From Longimicrobiales bacterium (GTDB lineage Bacteria > Gemmatimonadota > Gemmatimonadetes > Longimicrobiales > Gaopeijiaceae): DNA of 25,368 bases. The stretch lies in NCBI GenBank assembly GCA_028280205.1, contig JANQME010000049.1, positions 1 through 25,368 of the forward strand. The letters run 5' to 3'. Positions 17,950-25,015 of this stretch are shown here, one piece after another. The stretch's first letter is position 1, and each line of letters opens with the position of its first letter. The notes beneath the pieces are model-generated. The model ran no database searches. It saw only the letters and a program-made list of their open reading frames with translations, and was not told the DNA's origin. A program made the position numbers and the translations under genes.

Positions 17950-19146
17950 TCAGAGACCCGAGGCGAGGAGCGAGATCGTGGCGCGCCAGAACTTCTCGTT
18001 GATGCCGCCGCCGAAGCGATGACCGCGCTCGACCGCGAGGTCGACGCCGGCGAGGACGACGTCGCCGGACGTGGCGAGCTCGAGGCCCAGCCCGCCCGAG
18101 ATGATGCGCTCCGTGCCGTCGGGATCGAAGGTGAAGGGGATACCCGTCTCCCGGAACCCGAGCCGAAGCGGCACCGTCCTCCCGAAAAAGCGCGCCCGGG
18201 AGAGCTCCACGCCGATTCCGTAGCCGTTCTGGTCTCCGGCGAGCGCGGCCCCCTGGAGGTCCCGCTGCACGTCGGACCAGTCGGCGAGCAGGACGCTGGC
18301 GCTCACCACGAGGGCGGGCGAGACCGTGACGCTCGCCCCGGCACGGTACTGGACGGGCAGCGAGTACGTCCGATCGGAGCCGCGGGTCTCCGCCTCCCCC
18401 TCGGCGTCGAGCTCCGTCGGGGCTTGCACGCTCACCGCGACCCGCGCCCGCGAGGAGAGGTCGGCCGAGACCCCCGCCGTGAAGGCCCAGGCCTCGTACG
18501 ACCAGGTGCCGGATTCGACGTATGAATCGACGTCGGTCGTCTCCTCGTCCCCGTACGTGCGCGTGAGGGACCGGTCGAGCGAACCTGCGTACCGACCCAC
18601 CGTGATCCCCGCCGAGAGGGCGTCGCCGATCATGCGCGCGTAGCCGAGGTTCAGATTGGAGATCGACCCGTCCTGTCGGAAGTCGTCGGCCGTCTCGATC
18701 GGCCCGCGGCCGAAGTCCACCGTGTTCGTGCGCTGGACCTCGTAGTTCTGGTCCAGATAGGAGCCGATCTGCACCGACATCATTCCGCCGAGAATCGGAT
18801 ATGCGATCCCGAGCAGCGGGAAGCGCGTCCCCTGCACCGAGCCCGTCGCCCCCGCGGGCGTCCTGAAGTCCATCCACGTCGGCTGGGCCGCCATGATTCC
18901 GGTCGATACCCGCAGTCGTCCGAGCGCGCCCGGGTCGGTGGGCATGAAGGCGCCACCGCCCAGCCCGATCCCCAGGTTCCCGAGCGCGCGCGCCCGCCCG
19001 TCCACGGCCTCGAGGGGGACGCCGAGCCCCGCCGCGTTGTAGAGGGACTGGGCGTGGGCTTCCGCTGGCGCCACGAACGTCACGACGGAGACAAGGGCCG
19101 CAGCGACGATCGCCGCGACACCGATCGAGGGAGCCCGCGGCATCAT
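17950..19146 (-). CDS. Exported beta-barrel protein, FadL/PorV-like, function unknown
   Basis: 398 aa. A signal peptide is clear: hydrophobic core about residues 8-26 and a probable signal-peptidase site after AHA (Ala32). The mature start (RARALGNLGIGLGGGAFMPT) recalls the glycine-rich first strand of the FadL/OMPP1/PorV group, without the usual NPAG that follows it there. Long stretches of alternating polar and apolar residues suggest an outer-membrane barrel. The C-terminus ends Ala-Ser-Gly-Leu, so the common terminal aromatic residue is absent, although FWRATISLL just before it could be the last strand. It starts at ATG 19146 (a second ATG is at 19143), overlapping the stop of the lipoprotein gene. 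I cannot name a substrate. A transport or envelope role coupled to the lipoprotein is inference. Confidence 0.72.
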   Translation of the reverse strand: MMPRAPSIGVAAIVAAALVSVVTFVAPAEAHAQSLYNAAGLGVPLEAVDGRARALGNLGIGLGGGAFMPTDPGALGRLRVSTGIMAAQPTWMDFRTPAGATGSVQGTRFPLLGIAYPILGGMMSVQIGSYLDQNYEVQRTNTVDFGRGPIETADDFRQDGSISNLNLGYARMIGDALSAGITVGRYAGSLDRSLTRTYGDEETTDVDSYVESGTWSYEAWAFTAGVSADLSSRARVAVSVQAPTELDAEGEAETRGSDRTYSLPVQYRAGASVTVSPALVVSASVLLADWSDVQRDLQGAALAGDQNGYGIGVELSRARFFGRTVPLRLGFRETGIPFTFDPDGTERIISGGLGLELATSGDVVLAGVDLAVERGHRFGGGINEKFWRATISLLASGL

Positions 19147-20459
19147 GGGAGCTCCACCGGCGGTCCGATGGTCAGCACCAGGGTGAGTACCGGCTCACCC
19201 CCACTTCCCGGTCCGTCGAAGGATGCGAAGGAGATGGAGAACGGCTCGATGACCGAGAGGAGCGCGAGCGTCCCGGGCGTCGGGTTCCCGTCCTCGTCGA
19301 AGCCGCGCAGGAGATCACGTGCGAACGCCGTGAACGGGATCTCGATCTCCTGGCCCGGCGTGGCTCCGAAGGCGTCGGCGGGCACGGCCCGGCCCAGGTC
19401 GCTCTCGACGAGCGACGGCCCGAGCGGCGACTTGGGCATCGCCGAGCGGTCGAGAACGGGGCGTACGTCCAGCCGGATCGAATCGGTGGGCTGGAAGGCC
19501 GCCTCCGATGCCCGGGTCGTGAGGCGCAGCGCGGCGAAGGAGATCTCGCCCGGCACCACCGTATGCGGACACTCCACGACCGCGCAGAACTCGGGATCAC
19601 CGTCGATCACCTCCGGGATCGCCAGGTCGAGGATCGTGCGCCATGAGGGCGCGCCTCCGATGCGCACGCCGTCGGTCGGAGGCGTCGGGAACGGCGTGTA
19701 GAGGAAAGTCACGTCGCCCACGAACGCAAGGAGCTCGATGATCGTATCCGGTCGGAGGCTCGGCCGTGCGTCGAGGCGCAGCGTGGCGCCACGGAACTGC
19801 GTGCGGAAGCCCGGATCGAGCAACTCGATCCGGGCGCCGGTCGAGAGATCCGACGGATTCGACCACTCCGCGATCGTCGTCGAGTCGACCTGGAAGACCA
19901 CCGTGTCACCGGCGGCGGGATCCCAGACCGCCGTATCCACCTCCAACGCGGGCCCCCCGCCGAGCTCTCCCCACGGACGCCGATCGTTGATCGTGTCCAC
20001 CGCGAAGTCCCAGGAGGCCGTGGTTGCGTCCCACTCGGTCGTGGTCCGCCCGAGCGCGAGCGCGACCGGAGTCGCTCCGTTCGTGCTTGCGATCGTGTCC
20101 ATGAGCAGCACCAGCCGCCCGCCCACGTAGGTCAGGTCGGAGTCCTCCCGGATCGTGCCCGTGGAGTCGCGAACGGAGGCCGTGTCCGGGTACTCCTGGA
20201 AGCGCAGAAGCGAGCGCGCGTCGAGCAGCGCCTCGAACTGGCGGGCGATGACACCCTGTCCCAGATCCTCCGGCGAGCCGTATCCGCCGAAGACCTCGAG
20301 GGCGGAGGCGAAATCGCTCCACGGGATGGTGACCTCGACGGAGACGGGTTCTCCGGGGAGGGGACCGGGCCCGATGCCCACGGGCGTCTGCTCCTCGCAG
20401 GCGACGAAGACGACGGGGGCCAGACAGGACAGCGTGACGAACAGCGCGCGACGGCGCAT
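19143..20459 (-). CDS. Putative outer-membrane lipoprotein, family not recognised
   Basis: 438 aa from ATG 20459. It has a basic start, a hydrophobic core and a lipobox-like FVAC with Cys21, followed by Glu-Glu, suggesting a lipid-anchored protein; Phe at -3 is atypical but tolerated. The rest is rich in Thr, Asp and Pro and looks all-beta, with two similar-looking stretches (TLRLDARPSLRPD near 245-257 and ALRLTTRASEAAFQPTD near 325-340) that may be repeated domains. A CAVVEC cysteine pair lies near 310. No enzyme motif is visible. Its stop overlaps the start of the barrel gene (ATGATG), so the two are probably made together. No Shine-Dalgarno is evident at 20459; an in-frame TTG 18 nt upstream is an alternative start. 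Confidence 0.7.
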   Translation of the reverse strand: MRRRALFVTLSCLAPVVFVACEEQTPVGIGPGPLPGEPVSVEVTIPWSDFASALEVFGGYGSPEDLGQGVIARQFEALLDARSLLRFQEYPDTASVRDSTGTIREDSDLTYVGGRLVLLMDTIASTNGATPVALALGRTTTEWDATTASWDFAVDTINDRRPWGELGGGPALEVDTAVWDPAAGDTVVFQVDSTTIAEWSNPSDLSTGARIELLDPGFRTQFRGATLRLDARPSLRPDTIIELLAFVGDVTFLYTPFPTPPTDGVRIGGAPSWRTILDLAIPEVIDGDPEFCAVVECPHTVVPGEISFAALRLTTRASEAAFQPTDSIRLDVRPVLDRSAMPKSPLGPSLVESDLGRAVPADAFGATPGQEIEIPFTAFARDLLRGFDEDGNPTPGTLALLSVIEPFSISFASFDGPGSGGEPVLTLVLTIGPPVELP

Positions 20460-20518
20460 CGGCGAAGGGCGATTCAAGGAGCTTGCTTCGTTCTCTGGTG
20501 TTCGGCGCAGAGAGGGCT

Positions 20519-20534
20519 CGGGGACGTTGCCCCG
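20519..20534 (-). terminator. Small hairpin after alr, possible terminator
   Basis: CGGGG and CCCCG form a 5-bp stem around a 6-nt loop, 14 nt downstream of the alr stop. No T run follows. It may partly separate alr from the lipoprotein run. The rest of the 89-nt gap (20460-20548) shows no clear promoter. Confidence 0.28.
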
Positions 20535-20548
20535 GGAGTGGGACGGTG

Positions 20549-21670
20549 TCACGTCCATACGCGCGGAAGGCGGTCGGTCAGTCCGGTTAGGATCTCGTAT
20601 CCGATCGTGCCCGCTCGACCCGCCACGTCGTCGAGCGTGATGCGCCCGTCGTCCTGGGAGCCGATGAGCGTGGCCACGGATCCTGCTGCGACGTCCTCGA
20701 CGCCGGAGACATCTACAACGGTGACGTCCATCGAGATCCGCCCGACGACCGGGACCCGTCGGCCGTTCACGAGGGCGGCGCCCCGGTTCGAAAGCGCCCG
20801 CGGCAGGCCGTCCCCGTAGCCGATGGAGAGCGTCGCCCAGCGCTCGGGTCGGGAGGCCGAGTACGTCGAGCCGTACCCGAGCGTCGCGCCCGGCTCGGCG
20901 TCCCGCACGTGCACGACCCGGGCGTGCACGGAGACCACCGGTTCGGGCTCGGGCTGACCGGACCCGATCCCGCCGCCGTACAGGAAGATCCCTGGCCGAA
21001 CGACGGAGCAGGCGTACTCCGGAGCACGGAACGCTCCCGCGCTGTTCAGGACGTGCACGAGGAGGCCGTCGGCGGGGACGGCGCCGGGGTCGATGCGGTC
21101 CAGCACGCCGGCGAGGCGCTCCCACTGTGCGTGGATCGATTGCGCATCCTCGTCGGCGGAGTGGAGGTGCGTGCACAGGCCCGCCCAGCGGAGCACCTCA
21201 CGCGGGGCCGTCGCGGCGTCGATCCAGGCGTCCACGCTGCCGAAGTCGAACCCGCTGCGCCCCATCCCCGTGTCGACGTCGAGGTGCCAGGTGGCGCGCA
21301 CGCCCACCGTGGACGCCGCTCGCTCCAGCGCTTCGAGCGCCTCGAGACTCGAAATCGTCGGCTGCAGCTCCAGTCGGACCACCTCCTCGAGCTCGTCCGG
21401 TGGGACCGGGGAGCACACGACGATCGGACGTTCGACCGCGAGATCCCGGAGCCGCGCGCCCTCGGGGACCGTCGCCACGCCCCACCCCCACGGCCCGAGC
21501 GGGGCGAGACACGACACCACGTCGGCGACGCCCAGTCCGTATGCGTCGGCCTTCACCATCGGGAGAATGCGAACCTCCGGCCCTGCCGACTCGACGATGC
21601 GCCCGTAGTTGCGACGCAGCGCGCCGCCGTCGATCTGCACCCAGGCGCGGCGGGTCGGATTCGTTGACAT
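20549..21670 (-). CDS. alr: Alanine racemase
   Basis: 373 aa, fold type III pyridoxal-phosphate enzyme that interconverts L- and D-alanine for peptidoglycan. The cofactor lysine is Lys40 (MVKADAYGLG). The catalytic tyrosine of the second domain is Tyr266 (LGYGSTYSA). DTGMGRSGF, SIGYGDGLPR and GRISMDVTVVDV complete the family pattern. ATG 21670 is chosen: the first strand RRAWVQIDGGALRRNY then starts after about seven residues, as usual. The open frame continues 62 codons upstream but that stretch is Gly/Arg/Ser-rich and lies over the mazG start on the other strand. It is divergent from mazG. Confidence 0.96.
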   Translation of the reverse strand: MSTNPTRRAWVQIDGGALRRNYGRIVESAGPEVRILPMVKADAYGLGVADVVSCLAPLGPWGWGVATVPEGARLRDLAVERPIVVCSPVPPDELEEVVRLELQPTISSLEALEALERAASTVGVRATWHLDVDTGMGRSGFDFGSVDAWIDAATAPREVLRWAGLCTHLHSADEDAQSIHAQWERLAGVLDRIDPGAVPADGLLVHVLNSAGAFRAPEYACSVVRPGIFLYGGGIGSGQPEPEPVVSVHARVVHVRDAEPGATLGYGSTYSASRPERWATLSIGYGDGLPRALSNRGAALVNGRRVPVVGRISMDVTVVDVSGVEDVAAGSVATLIGSQDDGRITLDDVAGRAGTIGYEILTGLTDRLPRVWT

Positions 21671-21726
21671 AGACCGGGAAAGATGCCAAGAACCGGGGCC
21701 CGAGACGACCCCGTGCCCCACGCCCG
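21671..21726. promoter_or_regulatory. 56-bp divergent alr/mazG promoter region
   Basis: Both genes start outward from this gap, so promoters for each should lie here or overlap the coding starts. No -10/-35 consensus is recognisable in the GC-rich sequence. A direct repeat ACCGGG occurs at 21673-21678 and 21692-21697, 19 bp apart (about two helical turns). Neither start has a good Shine-Dalgarno. Confidence 0.35.
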
Positions 21727-22566
21727 ATGAGCCGTCCCGAACGCGAGCACCACTTCCCCGGCCCGGGCTCCCTCGACCGGGCGCTCCGCCTCGTCCGCTT
21801 CCTGCGGCGCGAGTGCCCGTGGGACGCTCGGCAGACGGCCGAATCGCTCGTCCCACACCTGCTCGAGGAGACCCATGAGGTCGTCGACGCGATCCGCGAG
21901 GGTGACGACGAGGAGCTCGAGGGGGAGCTGGGCGACCTCCTGCTCAACCTCGCCTTTCAGATCGTGGTGGCCGAGGAGGCCGGCGGGCTCGACGCGGACT
22001 CGGTGTACGCGCGCCTGGAGGCCAAGATGATCGCCCGTCACCCGCACCTCTTCGGAGACGGGGAGAAGCGGCCGTGGGAAGAGATCAAAGCCGAGGAGCG
22101 CGCCGGGAAGGCGAAGCGCCGAACCGCGGACTCGGGGTCACGCGGGGTCCTGGACGGCCTGGCACGCGGCCTCGACCCGCTCACCGGGTCGTACCGGATC
22201 CAGCAGAAGGTCGCGGCCGTGGGCTTCGACTGGGACGACCACCAAGGGCCCGCGGAGAAGGTCGCCGAGGAGCTCGAGGAGGTGGTCGCGGCGGTGGAGC
22301 GGGCCGACGACGATCCGCTCGGACCGGAGCGGGCCGACGACGACCGGGTCGTGGAGGAGGTCGGGGACCTGCTCTTCGCCACCGTGAACCTCGCGCGACG
22401 GGCGGGCGTCCACCCGACGACCGCGCTGGCCCGAGCGAATGCGAAGTTCCGCCGGCGCTTCGAGGGCCTCGAGGTCCTTGCCCACGAGCGCGGGATCGAG
22501 CTCTCCGTGGCCGGGCTGGAAGCGCTCGACGAACTCTGGGACGAGGTGAAACGGGCGGAGCGGTAG
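21727..22566 (+). CDS. mazG: Nucleoside triphosphate pyrophosphohydrolase MazG
   Basis: 279 aa with two MazG all-alpha domains. Hydrolyses (d)NTPs to monophosphates and pyrophosphate, removing damaged nucleotides and, in E. coli, affecting ppGpp-linked survival. The first domain has CPWDARQT, the metal motif EETHE (Glu47, Glu48, Glu51) and ELGDLL with Asp70. The second has QQKVAAVGFDWDD, EELEEVV and EEVGDLLFATVNLARR, the best conserved catalytic part. Between EELEEVV and EEVGDLL lies a short duplicated stretch (ERADDD twice, see the repeat entry). ATG 21727 has no strong ribosome site, but the protein starts as in relatives. The kinase gene follows after 3 nt. Confidence 0.94.
   Translation: MSRPEREHHFPGPGSLDRALRLVRFLRRECPWDARQTAESLVPHLLEETHEVVDAIREGDDEELEGELGDLLLNLAFQIVVAEEAGGLDADSVYARLEAKMIARHPHLFGDGEKRPWEEIKAEERAGKAKRRTADSGSRGVLDGLARGLDPLTGSYRIQQKVAAVGFDWDDHQGPAEKVAEELEEVVAAVERADDDPLGPERADDDRVVEEVGDLLFATVNLARRAGVHPTTALARANAKFRRRFEGLEVLAHERGIELSVAGLEALDELWDEVKRAER
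22296..22343 (+). repeat. In-frame direct repeat inside mazG
   Basis: An 18-base unit (GGAGCGGGCCGACGACGA) occurs at 22296-22313 and again at 22326-22343, a 30-bp period. It encodes ERADDD twice in the loop before the second catalytic ExxD helix and keeps the frame. It looks like a local 10-codon duplication. Confidence 0.8.
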
Positions 22567-22569
22567 GAC

Positions 22570-23502
22570 GTGGACCAGACTCATCCCCCGGCCGAGATCT
22601 CCATCGACTCGAAGCTCGTCTCCGCGCTCGTGCGCGAGGCGCGGCCGGAGCTCGCGAGCGCACGTATCGAGCTCGTCGACGAGGGGTGGGACAACGTCAC
22701 CTTCCGGCTCGGGGAACGCTACGCGGTCCGCCTCCCGCGTCGCGAGAGCGCGGTCGATCTGCTGCGCAGGGAGCAGCGATGGCTACCCCAGCTCGCCCGT
22801 GGGATCGAGCTGGAGCTTCCGCTCCCCGTGCATCTCGGAACGCCGGGCCCGCGCTTCCCGTGGCCGTGGAGCATCGTGCGGTGGGTACGGGGGACGACCG
22901 CCGACACCCTCCCTCCGCGCGCTCTGGATAACCGCTCCGCGGTCGCAGTCGCTCGGGCGCTCCGTACGCTGCACCGACCCGCACCGGAGCACGCGCCACG
23001 AAATCCGTTTCGCGGCGTAGGCCTGGCCGAACGCGCCGAGGCGGTCGAGCCGCGGCTGGCGGCCGTTCGCGACCCAGCCCTCGAACGGCTCTGGTCGGAC
23101 GCGCTGGCCACGTCCGTCGGTGACGCCCTCGGGCGACCCGTGTGGCTGCACGGCGACCTGCACGCGCGCAACGTCGTCGTCAGGGACGGCGTCGTGACCG
23201 GGATCCTCGACTGGGGCGATCTGTGCGCGGGGGATCCCGCCACGGACCTGGCGTGCGCCTGGACCCTGTTCGACGAGCCGGCCCGGTCCGCGTTCTGGGC
23301 CGCCTACTCGGCCGGGGCGGAAGGGGGTGGAGGGGAAGCGGGTGACGGCTCGGCGCCGGGGACGGGGGTGGACGACGGCGTGCGCGCCCGGGCCGCGGGC
23401 TGGGCGGTCACCTTTGCGGCGCTACTCACGACGAGCGGCGAGCCCCGACACGTCCGCATGGGCGAGGTGATCGTACGCCGGCTGGCTTCGGAGACGCCCT
23501 GA
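22570..23502 (+). CDS. Aminoglycoside-phosphotransferase-fold kinase (APH family)
   Basis: 310 aa. Protein-kinase-like fold used by small-molecule kinases. The N-lobe has a glycine-containing strand (DEGWDNVTFRLGERYAVRLPRR). The catalytic loop is HGDLHARN with Asp196 as base and Asn201. ILDWGD supplies the metal-binding Asp214, followed by GDPATDLACAW. A Gly/Glu/Asp-rich insert lies at about residues 252-275. The family covers aminoglycoside, choline, homoserine and sugar kinases, and the substrate cannot be read from the motifs. A resistance role should not be assumed. GTG 22570 is used because the preceding stop of mazG is 3 nt away and no ATG fits. Co-transcription with mazG is likely. Confidence 0.85.
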   Translation: MDQTHPPAEISIDSKLVSALVREARPELASARIELVDEGWDNVTFRLGERYAVRLPRRESAVDLLRREQRWLPQLARGIELELPLPVHLGTPGPRFPWPWSIVRWVRGTTADTLPPRALDNRSAVAVARALRTLHRPAPEHAPRNPFRGVGLAERAEAVEPRLAAVRDPALERLWSDALATSVGDALGRPVWLHGDLHARNVVVRDGVVTGILDWGDLCAGDPATDLACAWTLFDEPARSAFWAAYSAGAEGGGGEAGDGSAPGTGVDDGVRARAAGWAVTFAALLTTSGEPRHVRMGEVIVRRLASETP

Positions 23503-23526
23503 TCCGCGCGCGGAGTCCGTGCCGCG

Positions 23527-23542
23527 GGGCTCCCTAGAGCCC
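23527..23542. terminator. Hairpin between convergent kinase and YjbR genes
   Basis: GGGCTC-CCTA-GAGCCC is a perfect 6-bp stem with a 4-nt loop containing the minus-strand stop. It lies 24 nt after the kinase stop and could serve both strands, but lacks a T run. The adjacent 12-bp palindrome TCCGCGCGCGGA (23503-23514) directly follows the kinase stop. Confidence 0.35.
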
Positions 23543-23911
23543 GAGCCTCTCGGCGTGCTGCTCCACGAGCTTCTTCGGCGCGCTCACCTTCCAGGCGTCC
23601 ACGAGCAGTGCCGTCACGTGCTCCCAGTCGGTGTCGGCTCCGTCGAGATGGACGCCCACCCACCCCTTGGGTCCGACGTAGGGCGGCACGAAGAAGCGGT
23701 CGGGGTCGGAACGCACGAGCCAGTCCTGGTCCGCCGGATCCGCCTTGATCCATGCAGCGGGGCGCTCACGGCCGGGCCGCTCGTCCGGACCGGCGTACAT
23801 CGCGAAGATCGTCTTCACGCGGAAGGTGGGCGCGCCCCACGCCTCGACCTCGCGCGCTTCGGGGAGGGCCAGGCAGAGGGCCCTCAACCGGTCGAGCGGG
23901 CTCGCGGTCAT
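23534..23911 (-). CDS. YjbR/MmcQ-family (CyaY-fold) protein
   Basis: 125 aa from ATG 23911. Short one-domain protein of the MmcQ/YjbR family, recognised from LPEAREVEAWGAPTFRV near the N-terminus, the KTIFAMY strand, the FVPPYVGPKGWVGVHLD block and the VDAWKVSAPKKL end. Some members are annotated as DNA-binding, but the biochemical role is not settled. The longer open frame upstream would overlap the dehydrogenase gene, and its extra residues do not look like the family. It follows the dehydrogenase by 16 nt and ends within the hairpin shared with the convergent kinase gene. Confidence 0.85.
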   Translation of the reverse strand: MTASPLDRLRALCLALPEAREVEAWGAPTFRVKTIFAMYAGPDERPGRERPAAWIKADPADQDWLVRSDPDRFFVPPYVGPKGWVGVHLDGADTDWEHVTALLVDAWKVSAPKKLVEQHAERLGL

Positions 23912-23927
23912 TCTCGGCCGTGGCGCA

Positions 23928-25004
23928 TCAGTACCCCGCTCGCTTGTCCACCACGTTCTCCCACTCACTCGTCGGGGCCCCCTTCGCGAAGCGCGTCAGG
24001 TTGCGCACGATGAGCTCGGTCTCCCGACCCCAGAAGCCACGCGTGACGGCGGAGACGTGCGGGGTGATCACCACGTTGGGGAGCGTCCAGAACGGGGAGT
24101 CGGCGGGCAGCGGCTCCTTCGAGAAGACGTCGAGGCCGGCTCCGCGGATCCACCCCTCGCGGAGCGCATGCACCAGCGCGTCCTCGTCGACCAGTCGGCC
24201 CCGCGCGACGTTCACGAGAACCGCGCTTTCCTTCATGCGGCGAAGCGCGGCCGCGTCGATCATCCCGCGCGTCTCCGGCGTGTCGGGCGCGCAGACGACC
24301 ACGGCATCGCTTTCCCGATACACCGCGTCGAGTCCCGATTCGCCCCAGACCATCTCGATGCGGGACCCGAGGACGCCGCCGCTGGCGACCGCTTCCAGGT
24401 TCGCCTCGCCCGGTTGGGCGGGTCTGCGTTTGGCGGCGATCACGCGGGCACCCAGACTCGCAACCCGTCGCGCGACCTCCCGCCCGATGCCACCGAAGCC
24501 GACGATTCCGACCGTCGCGCTCGACAGCTCGACCAGCGGCGAACGGTCGCCGTAGTACGGCGCCGTCGTCCACTCCCGGCGCGCCCGAGCCTCCGTGGCG
24601 AAGTCGAGCCCACGTCCGAAGTGGAGGAGCATCGCGAGCACGGTCTCGGCCATGGGGGGCGCGTGCACACCGGCCGAGTTCGTGAAGACGACCGGGCTCT
24701 CGAGCATCGTGGGCGTCAGCGAGCTGCCCACGCCGGCGGCGCCCGAGTGCACCCAGGCCAGCTTCGACGCGGCCTTCAGAAGCTCTTCGGGGATCCCGTA
24801 CCCGAAGTAGATCTCCGCTTCGGCCACCGCCTCGAGCACCCCCGGAGAGACCCGCGTAGCCCCGTCGCCCGAGCCGTCGGTCTCCTCCTCGATCACCACG
24901 AGTTCCCAACCGGGCGGGAGCGCGTCGCGGATGCGCGCGGGCACCCACTCCGGCATCGCCCAGATCGGACGGCGGTCCATCATGTCGAGGACGGCACGCG
25001 GCAT
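23928..25004 (-). CDS. D-isomer-specific 2-hydroxyacid dehydrogenase
   Basis: 358 aa NAD(P)-dependent oxidoreductase of the D-2-hydroxyacid dehydrogenase family, probably reducing a 2-keto acid such as glyoxylate or hydroxypyruvate. The Rossmann motif GFGGIG is at residues 169-174. The catalytic trio is Arg268 (VNVARGRLVDE), Glu297 (LDVFSKEP) and His316 (ITPHVSA). His316 is followed by Ser-Ala rather than the frequent Ile-Gly/Ala-Gly, and the exact substrate is not predictable. Phosphoglycerate dehydrogenase is less likely because no ACT domain follows. ATG 25004 is 11 nt after asnS; ATGs at 24983 and 24980 are alternatives. Confidence 0.9.
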   Translation of the reverse strand: MPRAVLDMMDRRPIWAMPEWVPARIRDALPPGWELVVIEEETDGSGDGATRVSPGVLEAVAEAEIYFGYGIPEELLKAASKLAWVHSGAAGVGSSLTPTMLESPVVFTNSAGVHAPPMAETVLAMLLHFGRGLDFATEARARREWTTAPYYGDRSPLVELSSATVGIVGFGGIGREVARRVASLGARVIAAKRRPAQPGEANLEAVASGGVLGSRIEMVWGESGLDAVYRESDAVVVCAPDTPETRGMIDAAALRRMKESAVLVNVARGRLVDEDALVHALREGWIRGAGLDVFSKEPLPADSPFWTLPNVVITPHVSAVTRGFWGRETELIVRNLTRFAKGAPTSEWENVVDKRAGY

Positions 25005-25015
25005 GGGTCGCCCCG

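Noticed and set aside
20460..21176. Open frame upstream of the lipoprotein start, suggesting a longer protein
   Set aside because: It overlaps alr in another frame, and the signal peptide with lipobox begins exactly at ATG 20459.
21671..21856. 62-codon upstream extension of alanine racemase
   Set aside because: Gly/Arg/Ser-rich and antisense to the mazG start; the family N-terminus fits ATG 21670.
22296..22343. Repeat considered as a seed of a CRISPR or regulatory array
   Set aside because: Only two units, in frame within a mazG codon context, with no spacer diversity.
22570..23502. Labelling the kinase as an aminoglycoside resistance gene
   Set aside because: Only general APH-fold motifs are visible. 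No subclass-specific residues are recognised and there is no mobile or resistance context.
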